Shown: positions 1 through 4,563 of the stretch, one piece after another
Layout: every line of letters starts with the position of its first letter
How positions within the stretch are numbered: the stretch's first letter is position 1
Assembly: GCA_029932035.1 (NCBI GenBank)
Contig: JAOZQV010000163.1
Span: 1-8,047, forward strand
Source of the DNA: Deltaproteobacteria bacterium
GTDB lineage: Bacteria; Desulfobacterota; DSM-4660; Desulfatiglandales; Desulfatiglandaceae
Direction of reading: 5' to 3'
DNA length: 8,047 nt
The notes under the pieces: generated by a model
The model's database searches: none
What the model was told of the DNA's origin: nothing
Seen by the model: the letters and a program-made list of their open reading frames with translations, nothing else
Translations under genes and position numbers: made by a program

Positions 1-144
1 ATCTTCACCCAGGCCGGCGAGCCAGGTTCTGGTCTCAGCAGGATCCAGGATATCCCCGAGCTTTTCACAAATGATCGCCCATTGTGGCTGATCCCCCGGT
101 CGTTCATCCTGCCATCGGCTGATGCGGCCGTTTGCCAGTGACCA
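1..144 (-). pseudogene. 5'-truncated ORF remnant, HTH-like, runs off left edge
   Basis: The minus strand is open for 48 codons from a TAA at 145-147 to the window edge, reading WSLANGRISRWQDERPGD and onward. It contains no ATG, GTG or TTG, so the beginning of the gene is missing. The segment NGRISRWQDERPGD followed by a short helix (WAIICEKLGDIL) resembles the recognition-helix end of a Cro/XRE-like helix-turn-helix, and its base composition is richer in G+C than the AT-rich spacer beside it. In-frame sequence on the other side of the stop looks like non-coding spacer. The rest of the gene may lie outside the window. I do not recognise the family; a chance ORF is possible. Confidence 0.25.
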
Positions 145-219
145 TTAAGAAATATTTGAATGTGACAATTCATTGTTCACTTTGGTGGTTAGAAATGGAG
201 CAATTCGACCTGGATAGTT

Positions 220-283
220 CACTATAGTGTTTGAAAGCCAAGTTCCAATCCAAAGGCGTGTGAAACTTACCTCACTATAGTGA
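220..283. promoter_or_regulatory. Two CACTATAGTG palindromes, candidate operators
   Basis: CACTATAGTG occurs at 220-229 and, extended to the perfect 12-bp palindrome TCACTATAGTGA, at 272-283. The centres are 53 bp apart, close to five helical turns, which suits cooperative binding of a dimeric repressor. They lie in the AT-rich spacer before the truncated HigA-like antitoxin gene. HigA-type antitoxins usually autoregulate by binding palindromes in their own promoter, so these are plausibly its orphaned operators. Each contains TATAGT, a possible -10, but I see no matching -35. Confidence 0.5.
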
Positions 284-329
284 ATTATTTTTCCGATTTT
301 TTCAAGAAAATTTTCCTCCTGAATCAATC

Positions 330-425
330 ATGAAAAAGCTTAAATCCGTTACCCCCGATGAAATTTTTCTGGAAGAGTTTCGCAAACCGATGGGGCTGAC
401 CCCGATTCCCCATTTTATTTGTTGA
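330..425 (+). pseudogene. Truncated HigA-family antitoxin (N-terminal remnant)
   Basis: The 31-codon reading frame begins MKKLKSVTPDEIFLEEF and continues RKPMGL. This is the characteristic opening of HigA-family XRE antitoxins, where a (H/T)PGEhLLEEFhxPhGhS pattern leads into the helix-turn-helix. Homology ends at residue 23, just before the HTH, and the frame then runs through a GGGCTGACCCCG repeat into eight unrelated residues and a TGA. Normal HigA proteins are about 90-110 aa, so the DNA-binding part is lost and the product cannot act as an antitoxin. No HigB toxin gene is seen upstream and no convincing Shine-Dalgarno precedes the ATG. The break leaves the gene tail to tail with the acetyltransferase toxin gene. 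Family assignment rests on the short N-terminal pattern only. Confidence 0.65.
392..410. repeat. REP-like palindromic repeat, copy 1
   Basis: GGGGCTGACCCC (392-403) is a perfect 4-bp-stem palindrome, and the segment GGGCTGACCCCGATTCCC (393-410) matches 17 of 18 bases at 4394-4411. It sits at the point where HigA homology stops. Similar GGGGTCAGCCC motifs are known as REP-like sequences near IS200-type RAYT transposase genes in deltaproteobacteria (from memory, not searched). No transposase gene is present here. Confidence 0.5.
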
Positions 426-924
426 ACGTAAGGAACAGGCGACGTGCATCTTTTAACAAAAGAAGAAGTTGTCGTTCACGAAGCGGGGAGGCAACAAAAC
501 CAAAACGAAGATAAAATTGAGCTGCATCCTCATCGATCGGATGCGCAAGCAAGGCTCGTATGCCGGCATGTTCAGCCATCACGAGAGTGCGGCGAATAGC
601 GTCCTGAAGGAGACCTCTGCCGATACCACGTCCCTGATGGTGTAGAGAAACGGCAAGCCGAGCGAGTAGAACAACAGGAATAGGGTACTGCCCCATACCC
701 TTACGGATACGTTCTGGAGCTTTTAGCGTATCAACCTGCCCGACGGTCAGGCTGAAGTATCCAACAATTCGGTTCCTATCAACCACTACAAATGTTTTGG
801 CTGATCCGCTGGCCTGTGCCTGGCGCGCATGACGAACCAACCAGTCATTCAGGACCGGCTTGCCGCAGTCGAAGGGTAAAACACAATGCCCAGGATTCAG
901 CGCTTCGGGGGGAATCAGGGACAT
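415..924 (-). CDS. GNAT-family acetyltransferase toxin (TacT/AtaT-like)
   Basis: This 169-aa protein has the GNAT fold and the size and layout of type II toxins that acetylate the amino group of aminoacyl-tRNA and block translation (TacT, AtaT, KacT). The acetyl-CoA pyrophosphate loop is visible as HHQGRGIGRGLL (Q97, G100, G102), preceded by the beta-4 strand VVLLARLAVS. The AAQFYLRFGF segment carries Tyr138, aligned with the tyrosine that protonates CoA in TacT-type toxins. The N-terminal LNDWLVRHARQAQASGSAKTF is typical of toxin rather than housekeeping GNATs. The ATG overlaps the end of the DUF1778 antitoxin gene by 10 bases, which implies translational coupling. The frame appears complete and all family motifs are present, so the toxin is likely functional. 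The tRNA target cannot be read from sequence. Confidence 0.9.
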   Translation of the reverse strand: MSLIPPEALNPGHCVLPFDCGKPVLNDWLVRHARQAQASGSAKTFVVVDRNRIVGYFSLTVGQVDTLKAPERIRKGMGQYPIPVVLLARLAVSLHHQGRGIGRGLLQDAIRRTLVMAEHAGIRALLAHPIDEDAAQFYLRFGFVASPLRERQLLLLLKDARRLFLTFNK

Positions 925-1220
925 TGCTCATCCCAAGGCGCAGGTCTGGAGAACAAATCCTTCAACCCGATGTTTTCCTCAGCCGGACGATCCAGTAGAT
1001 CCAGCAGGTTCTGATATCGTTTGCCGGATACCATGAACATCCGCTGGTCCAGCAGCGCGTTTTCAGCGGCCTGATATGCACTGTCCATGATAAACTCTGT
1101 CAGTGACTTGTGGCACACCTCTGCTGCACGGCGCAGGACGACCTCCTGTTCCGGAGTTGTACGAAATCCAAGTCGAGACGATTTAGCGGTTCTTTTTGCA
1201 ATCGGTTGTGTGGCGGTCAT
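915..1220 (-). CDS. DUF1778 ribbon-helix-helix antitoxin (TacA/AtaR-like)
   Basis: The 101-aa product has an N-terminal ribbon-helix-helix region (about residues 15-55), with the beta-strand SSRLGFRTTPEQEVVLRRAA and the helix SLTEFIMDSAYQAAE that define DUF1778 antitoxins. The C-terminal part (about 60-100, NLLDLLDRPAEENIGLKDLF) is the kind of extended tail that wraps over the GNAT toxin and blocks its acetyl-CoA site. It is first in a two-gene operon with the toxin, as usual for TacAT/AtaRT/KacAT pairs. An AAGGAG-type Shine-Dalgarno lies 7 bases before the ATG. The protein should both neutralise the toxin and repress the promoter upstream, where two dyads are present. Confidence 0.9.
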   Translation of the reverse strand: MTATQPIAKRTAKSSRLGFRTTPEQEVVLRRAAEVCHKSLTEFIMDSAYQAAENALLDQRMFMVSGKRYQNLLDLLDRPAEENIGLKDLFSRPAPWDEQCP

Positions 1221-1241
1221 GATTGATCTCCTTGTTCGGAA

Positions 1242-1258
1242 CTAATATTTTATGTTAG
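1242..1258. promoter_or_regulatory. Imperfect palindrome over the -10, candidate antitoxin operator
   Basis: CTAATATTTTATGTTAG has matching CTAA/TTAG arms plus two further inner pairs and covers the -10 box of the toxin-antitoxin promoter. RHH antitoxins with their toxins normally repress their own operon by binding such dyads. Confidence 0.4.
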
Positions 1259-1280
1259 TACATTTGACACCCAATGTCAA
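1252..1280 (-). promoter_or_regulatory. Sigma70-type promoter of the toxin-antitoxin operon
   Basis: Reading the minus strand, a perfect -35 TTGACA (1275-1280) is followed after exactly 17 bases by TAACAT (1252-1257), a 4/6 match to the -10 consensus. Transcription would start near 1245, giving a leader of about 25 bases with the Shine-Dalgarno at 1228-1233. Confidence 0.65.
1264..1280. promoter_or_regulatory. Perfect inverted repeat TTGACA-N5-TGTCAA over the -35
   Basis: Perfect 6-bp arms (1264-1269 and 1275-1280) separated by CCCAA. The right arm is the -35 element itself, so a protein bound here would compete directly with RNA polymerase. It is the second candidate operator of the toxin-antitoxin operon, centred about 22 bp from the other. 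Confidence 0.4.
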
Positions 1281-1432
1281 GCCACATCAGAAAAATTAGA
1301 AGTACCTGCTGTCACAGCTTGATTAGAGGGTCAAGGGTGGGGTCATCAAGTCTGCCGTTGACTCTTGGTGATTTTGTCAGCTACGATTTGTATCCGGTTT
1401 TTAAGTCCCTTATCAGCTTTCATCTCATATCC

Positions 1433-2848
1433 TTAAGCCGATACGATTGGACGCTTGTCAGCCCAGGGCCTTGCTTCTTCAAGTTGTGCGGCAAGCCAGA
1501 AAAGTGTTGCCTCGTCACCAAAACGCCCGATAAAATGAGAGCCTACGGGCAAGCCGTCATCATTCCAAAACAAAGGTACGGACATTGCCGGTTGCCCGGT
1601 AATATTGCATATTGGCGTAAACGGGACATATTTCACTGAACGTGTAAACCCCGCCATAGGGTCCTCCTCGGTTGAGTCAAAAGTCCCAAGCGGAACCGGC
1701 GGTTCAGCCAATGTTGGAGTGAGCCAGATATCATATTCAACAAAAAAACGTGCAACGACCCTTGCAATATTCTGAATTGTTTGAACCGCCAGCAGATAGT
1801 CAATCGCTTGAAATCCGCATCCCATTTCGTACAAAGCCCATGAAAGTGGCTCAACCTGTTCTTTTGAGGCCCCGAGGGCTTTCAGGGTAGAAGCGTTTCC
1901 GGCAGCCCACAAAACCGTAAATGAACGGGTTATCTGGTTGCTGTCCAACACAGGGTAAGCCTCTTCTACCTCATGTCCAAGATCAGCGCATAAACCGGCA
2001 GCATCTTCAACTGCTTTGACACAGTCAGGATGTAACTCGCTTCCATCTACTGTTTTCTTTGTGAACGCGATTCGGAGTTCTTTTGGCTTAGCAACAATTT
2101 CCTCAACAAAGGGGCGCTCAGGCGGTGGCGCCCAGTACGGGTCCCCTATATCAGGCCCTGAAGTTGCGTCAAGAAGCGCGGCACTATCCCTTACAGACCT
2201 GGTAACAGCATGCTCCGCAACCAGTCCGCTTAGAATATCTCCGAAATCCGGCCCGAGCGGATTCCTGCCGCGTGTAGGTTTGAGGCCGAACAGGCCACAA
2301 CAGGAAGCAGGGATTCGAATCGAACCCCCTCCATCATTTGCATGTGCCATGGGGACAATGCCCGCAGCAACTGCTGCCGCTGACCCTCCGCTGGACCCCC
2401 CTGTACTCCTTTCAGTATTCCACGGGTTTCTACACGGTCCGAAAAGATCCGGTTCTGTGGTAGGAAGTATGCCGAATTCAGGAGTGTTCGTCTTTCCTGC
2501 AATGATCAATCCCGCCCGTTTAATCCTCGCAACCAGCTCACTGTCATGATCCGGCACAAAGTCACGCAGCAGTTTTGAACCAAGGGACATTGGTACCCCT
2601 GCATAAGATGCAAGCAGGTCTTTCAGGAGAAAAGGAACTCCGGTAAATGGACCGTCAGGGAGCGAGCCTTTAGCGTTTTCAAGCGCAAGGTCATACATGG
2701 GCGTGACTATAGCGTTAAGCTTTGGGTTCAATCGTTCTATTCTATCAATGGCATATTTCACAAGTTCAAATGCTGTTACCTCTTTCTTTCTAACCAGCTC
2801 AGCCTGCGCAGTCGCGTCCAAATACGCTAATTCATCGGTTTTTGACAT
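1433..2848 (-). CDS. Amidase-signature family hydrolase (NylA/cyclic-amide hydrolase-like)
   Basis: The 471-aa protein is a full-length amidase-signature enzyme that cleaves a C-N amide bond. The Ser-cisSer-Lys triad is readable: Lys76 in PFLLKDL, cis-Ser152 in STGGSSGGSAAAVAAG, and nucleophile Ser176 in NDGGGSIRIPAS, with the family's usual 24-residue gap between the serines. The end, CNITGQPAMSVPLFWNDDGLP then a helix ending in RPWADKRP, is also typical. The opening (YLDATAQAELVRKKEVTAFEL) and the long GLKPTRGR segment recall 6-aminohexanoate cyclic-dimer hydrolase (NylA) and relatives. Such relatives often act on natural cyclic or aryl amides, so the substrate is unknown. It is not GatA: there are no gatB/gatC neighbours. 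No signal peptide is seen, so it is cytoplasmic. An AGGAGGT Shine-Dalgarno (2855-2861) lies 6 bases before the ATG and fixes the start. The gene stands alone. Confidence 0.9.
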   Translation of the reverse strand: MSKTDELAYLDATAQAELVRKKEVTAFELVKYAIDRIERLNPKLNAIVTPMYDLALENAKGSLPDGPFTGVPFLLKDLLASYAGVPMSLGSKLLRDFVPDHDSELVARIKRAGLIIAGKTNTPEFGILPTTEPDLFGPCRNPWNTERSTGGSSGGSAAAVAAGIVPMAHANDGGGSIRIPASCCGLFGLKPTRGRNPLGPDFGDILSGLVAEHAVTRSVRDSAALLDATSGPDIGDPYWAPPPERPFVEEIVAKPKELRIAFTKKTVDGSELHPDCVKAVEDAAGLCADLGHEVEEAYPVLDSNQITRSFTVLWAAGNASTLKALGASKEQVEPLSWALYEMGCGFQAIDYLLAVQTIQNIARVVARFFVEYDIWLTPTLAEPPVPLGTFDSTEEDPMAGFTRSVKYVPFTPICNITGQPAMSVPLFWNDDGLPVGSHFIGRFGDEATLFWLAAQLEEARPWADKRPIVSA

Positions 2849-3118
2849 GATATGACCTCCTCATATTTTAGTTATTTTCACACTATTGCCTTTTAGGCGG
2901 GTCCATATGATTTTTTGGAGCATAATGGGAGAAATTACTGGATCTTCCATGAGAATTCAAGCCCTTAGATTGGCATTGCTGGAATCCTTGTAGCCTGAGA
3001 AATTCGATATTCTCATTTATTTCAAGAAAAATCCGGAAAATCCAAAAGATTGGTCGATAGATGGGTTATAGAGCGATCCAATAAATAGGATTCAAAATGC
3101 TTTCATAAAAGGAGGTGG
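2849..3118. other. Intergenic spacer, no gene seen
   Basis: This is the divergent spacer between the amidase gene (minus) and the small membrane peptide gene (plus). The only structure I see is a weak dyad TGAGAA-N8-TTCTCA (2996-3015) followed by an AT-rich TTTATTTC. No convincing -35/-10 pair was found for either gene. Confidence 0.5.
3108..3116 (+). promoter_or_regulatory. Strong Shine-Dalgarno of the small peptide gene
   Basis: AAAGGAGGT is complementary to the anti-Shine-Dalgarno over its whole length. Two ATG codons follow in tandem (3119 and 3122). The spacing of 5 bases favours the second; the first is only 2 bases away. Confidence 0.55.
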
Positions 3119-3202
3119 ATGATGATTCCAGAGATAATAACCGGAATAGTTTTTGTCATCTTATTGTGTGGGCTTGGCATGAGCCTTATTAAGCGCCCTT
3201 AA
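3119..3202 (+). CDS. Small single-pass membrane peptide, 26-27 aa
   Basis: The short frame opens MMIPEIITG, continues through a hydrophobic run IVFVILLCGLGMSLI (about residues 10-24), and ends KRP. This makes one transmembrane helix with a positively charged C-terminus, which predicts the C-terminus in the cytoplasm. It has a near-perfect Shine-Dalgarno; translation probably begins at the second ATG (3122), giving 26 aa. Size and layout resemble small subunits such as KdpF or CydX, but no transporter or oxidase gene is adjacent and the sequence does not match those families as I know them. No terminator or promoter was recognised. The function is unknown. A chance ORF is possible, but the Shine-Dalgarno and the clean helix argue against it. 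Confidence 0.5.
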   Translation: MMIPEIITGIVFVILLCGLGMSLIKRP

Positions 3203-3360
3203 TAGGGAAAGTGAAGGAATTACTCGCCTAATGCCTATTAACTGATCAACCCAGCCTGCCTATGGAAGAACAAGAAAGGAGGACATTATCCCGTTTGATG
3301 GTCCTCGAAAACTACAGTAGGAAGATGTTGGCCGTCGGATGATTTTGTGAGATTTTCTTG

Positions 3361-3389
3361 TTGCAGTGTTATGTCACCTATGACATATT
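3361..3389 (+). promoter_or_regulatory. Promoter with spacer operator, copy 1 of shared module
   Basis: TTGCAG (3361-3366), 17 bases, CATATT (3384-3389). The spacer holds the perfect inverted repeat TATGTCA-CCTA-TGACATA (3370-3387), which overlaps the proposed -10. The same arrangement with the same spacing occurs at 4455-4483 before moeA, and similarity continues into the presumed transcript to about 3428. A bound dimer would occlude polymerase, so repression is the simplest reading. Transcription toward the WxxGxW-repeat gene would give a leader of roughly 200 bases. Conservation between the two copies is the main evidence; the -10 itself is a weak match. Confidence 0.55.
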
Positions 3390-3492
3390 CTACGGAAATC
3401 GGGGCCAGAGACTCTTATAATGCTTATGCAAACATCTTTCAGCGAAAAACTCTGAACACCTAACCCGGGCAAGTCGGAACCATAAAGGTCTC

Positions 3493-3554
3493 GCGCAAAA
3501 GCACAAAGCTCGCAAAGAAAAACAATGAAAAACTTTCTTGTGCTTTTTGCACAA
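3493..3554. repeat. Imperfect long hairpin element
   Basis: GCGCAAAAGCACAAAG (3493-3508) pairs imperfectly with CTTGTGCTTTTTGCAC (3537-3552) across a 28-base loop that also contains CGCAAAG. The right part is itself a perfect dyad, TTGTGC-TTTTT-GCACAA (3538-3554). The CGCAAAG-style wording resembles short dispersed repeats seen in many environmental genomes (recollection, not searched). Confidence 0.4.
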
Positions 3555-3556
3555 AA

Positions 3557-3562
3557 TATAAT
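3557..3562 (+). promoter_or_regulatory. Possible -10 box TATAAT
   Basis: A perfect TATAAT lies 37 bases before the WxxGxW-repeat gene start. No good -35 exists; the dyad 3538-3554 occupies that position. It may be a second, activator-dependent promoter or just AT-rich chance. Confidence 0.3.
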
Positions 3563-3586
3563 TGGTAACTGTCTAACATTAAGAGT

Positions 3587-3595
3587 AAAGGAGGT
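3587..3595 (+). promoter_or_regulatory. Shine-Dalgarno that fixes the start of the WxxGxW-repeat gene
   Basis: AAAGGAGGT lies 4 bases before the ATG at 3600. The same frame is open upstream to an ATG at 3525, but that codon has no Shine-Dalgarno and would put 25 extra residues before an obvious signal peptide. Confidence 0.75.
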
Positions 3596-3599
3596 ATCA

Positions 3600-4124
3600 A
3601 TGAAATCAACAATCAAAAATCTTCTTATGGCCGGTGGAGCGATGCTCTTTCTGCTTTCCCCCATTGCAGAGGGCCTCTCCGCTCCGCCCAAACATCCGCC
3701 GCCAAAGCATCCCCTGGGGAAGCCTCATGTGCATAGGGTTCCTCCAAAACATGCGCCCCCGGTTTATAAGACCCGAAAATATATAGCTGCCCCGCCGGCT
3801 TTTAGACCGAACCCACCCGGCCCAAAATATCTTTGGGTTCCACGATACAGACATCCGTCAGGTGTATATATTGGTGGGTATTGGAGACCACCGTCAAAAC
3901 CTGGTTTCACCTGGGTTGATGGATACTCGAACACGGCAGGTGTAAGGATTTTTGGTTACTGGAAGCCGATACGAGTGAAACCTGGATATATATGGGCGCC
4001 TGGATACTGGAATAATACGGTATGGGTTAATGGTTACTGGAGACAGGCACAAAAACCTAACCTTGTATGGGTACCCGGGCATTATAATAGTAATGGTGTG
4101 CGGATAAAGGGCCACTGGAAATGA
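3600..4124 (+). CDS. Secreted WxxGxW (YXWGXW)-repeat protein
   Basis: The 174-aa product starts with a Sec signal peptide (MKST IKNLLMAGGAMLFLLSP, cleavage probably after GLSA at residue 28). Next is a Pro/Lys/His-rich linker (about 29-78) with PPKHPPPKHP and similar wording. Then come four tandem repeats of about 25 residues, each built as (Y/F)hWV.GY...GV.h.GYW: YLWVPRYRHPSGVYIGGYW, FTWVDGYSNTAGVRIFGYW, YIWAPGYWNNTVWVNGYW and LVWVPGHYNSNGVRIKGHW, ending at the stop. This is the WXXGXW/YXWV repeat family, exported proteins of unknown function often found in envelope or stress settings. The protein is strongly basic and aromatic and has no other membrane segment. Upstream lies copy 1 of the promoter module that also precedes moeA, so expression may respond to the same signal. 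The role is unknown. Confidence 0.8.
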   Translation: MKSTIKNLLMAGGAMLFLLSPIAEGLSAPPKHPPPKHPLGKPHVHRVPPKHAPPVYKTRKYIAAPPAFRPNPPGPKYLWVPRYRHPSGVYIGGYWRPPSKPGFTWVDGYSNTAGVRIFGYWKPIRVKPGYIWAPGYWNNTVWVNGYWRQAQKPNLVWVPGHYNSNGVRIKGHWK

Positions 4125-4454
4125 GCGAAAGACCGGGAACTTTTGATATCTTTCCAGGGAGATAGAGCGGGTAGTTCTGAATAACCTGATTCCTGATCCG
4201 GCTGAGCGTTTTGCCTGATATTTTGACGGCCTTTTTCGGTGAATATTTCACAATATACTGCCGCAGGCTTTTCGCCTGTGTTCGGATCACGGATTTACCC
4301 TCTACCGGTACAAGGGCATCGTCAATAACCCTTATGCAATACCATTGGGGGCGGCCCTTTACATTTGAATTAAACATCACGTCCTATGATCAAGGGCTGA
4401 CCCCGTTTCCCGCCATTTCCCCACAAACTCCAGCTACCCTGAATCCTTTTTTTA
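4125..4454. other. Intergenic stretch with one doubtful antisense ORF
   Basis: No plus-strand gene is supported. The minus strand is open from a GTG at 4380 (or ATG at 4377, with AGGA 4 bases before) to 4057, 107 codons, with plausible but unrecognised wording such as VIRTQAKSLRQYIVKYSPKK. Its last 68 bases run antisense through the WxxGxW-repeat gene, so it may be a decayed gene or chance. A small stem CAGGC-TTTTC-GCCTG occurs near 4264-4278 without a following T-run. Confidence 0.4.
4394..4411. repeat. REP-like palindromic repeat, copy 2
   Basis: GGGCTGACCCCGTTTCCC differs by one base from 393-410, and both are followed within a few bases by CATTT. Nearby CTATGATCA and the G-rich core are typical of short interspersed palindromes. 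It stands in the spacer before the moeA promoter. Confidence 0.5.
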
Positions 4455-4483
4455 TTGCAGTGATATATCATTTATGACATATT
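4455..4483 (+). promoter_or_regulatory. moeA operon promoter with spacer operator, copy 2 of shared module
   Basis: TTGCAG (4455-4460), 17 bases, CATATT (4478-4483), with the inverted repeat TATATCA-TTTA-TGACATA (4464-4481; 6 of 7 arm pairs match) inside the spacer. This is the counterpart of 3361-3389 at an offset of 1094, and the match continues to about 4523. Transcription would begin near 4490, giving a leader of about 74 bases before moeA. Candidate regulators are ModE-type proteins, such as the one encoded at the end of this operon. The arms do not match the E. coli ModE site as I remember it. Confidence 0.6.
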
Positions 4484-4506
4484 CTCCAAAAACCGAAACA
4501 TAGAGG

Positions 4507-4528
4507 CTCTCAGAATACTTCTGAAGAG
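4507..4528 (+). promoter_or_regulatory. Leader hairpin upstream of moeA
   Basis: CTCTCAGAA-TAC-TTCTG-A-AGAG folds into a nine-pair stem with one bulged A in the presumed mRNA leader. In copy 1 the equivalent TATAA-TGC-TTATG (3416-3428) keeps the inner five-pair stem although it changed: one G-C pair became T-A and one C-G became T-G. That is one compensatory and one wobble-compatible change. No T-run follows, so it is not an intrinsic terminator. Confidence 0.4.
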
Positions 4529-4563
4529 ATCGGAAAGACGAGGAAACAGGTAGCTGGTAGATA

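Larger units (their letters stand above)
3203..3599. other. Non-coding stretch with regulatory elements, no gene
   Basis: Between the small peptide gene and the repeat-protein gene I find no supported gene. It holds a weak dyad GAGGAC-N16-GTCCTC (3279-3306), copy 1 of the shared promoter module (3361-3428), and an imperfect hairpin element with a TATAAT box (3493-3562). Short frames such as 3262-3342 lack a usable ribosome-binding site. Confidence 0.6.

Noticed and set aside
145..327. 60-codon minus-strand frame in the spacer before the HigA remnant
   Set aside because: It is AT-rich, has no domain wording, and covers both palindromes. It shares the frame of the remnant at 1-144 but is separated by a stop, and looks like non-coding spacer.
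1346..1423. 25-codon minus-strand frame (MKADKGLKNRIQIVADKITK...) just after the amidase stop, with an AAGGA site
   Set aside because: It is very short, has no recognisable family, and ends in a G-rich repeat-like word. It could be a remnant or chance; support is too thin for a gene call.
2016..2549. 177-codon plus-strand frame inside the amidase gene
   Set aside because: It is a shadow of a well-conserved amidase whose catalytic motifs lie in the opposite strand; its Pro/Ser-rich wording is an artefact of codon bias.
3262..3342. 26-codon plus-strand frame with an internal AAAGGAGG
   Set aside because: The AAAGGAGG lies inside the frame and 15 bases from the next ATG. No usable ribosome-binding site precedes the first ATG, and no homology is recognised.
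3525..3599. Upstream ATG extending the WxxGxW protein by 25 residues
   Set aside because: It has no Shine-Dalgarno and would bury the signal peptide. The ATG at 3600 has AAAGGAGGT at good spacing.
4264..4278. Stem CAGGC-TTTTC-GCCTG as terminator of the WxxGxW gene
   Set aside because: The stem is short, lies about 140 bases after the stop codon, and is not followed by a T-run.
4484..4563. Known Moco riboswitch in the moeA leader
   Set aside because: The leader is only about 74 bases, and I cannot find the conserved core of the Moco RNA motif as I remember it; an Rfam search would decide.
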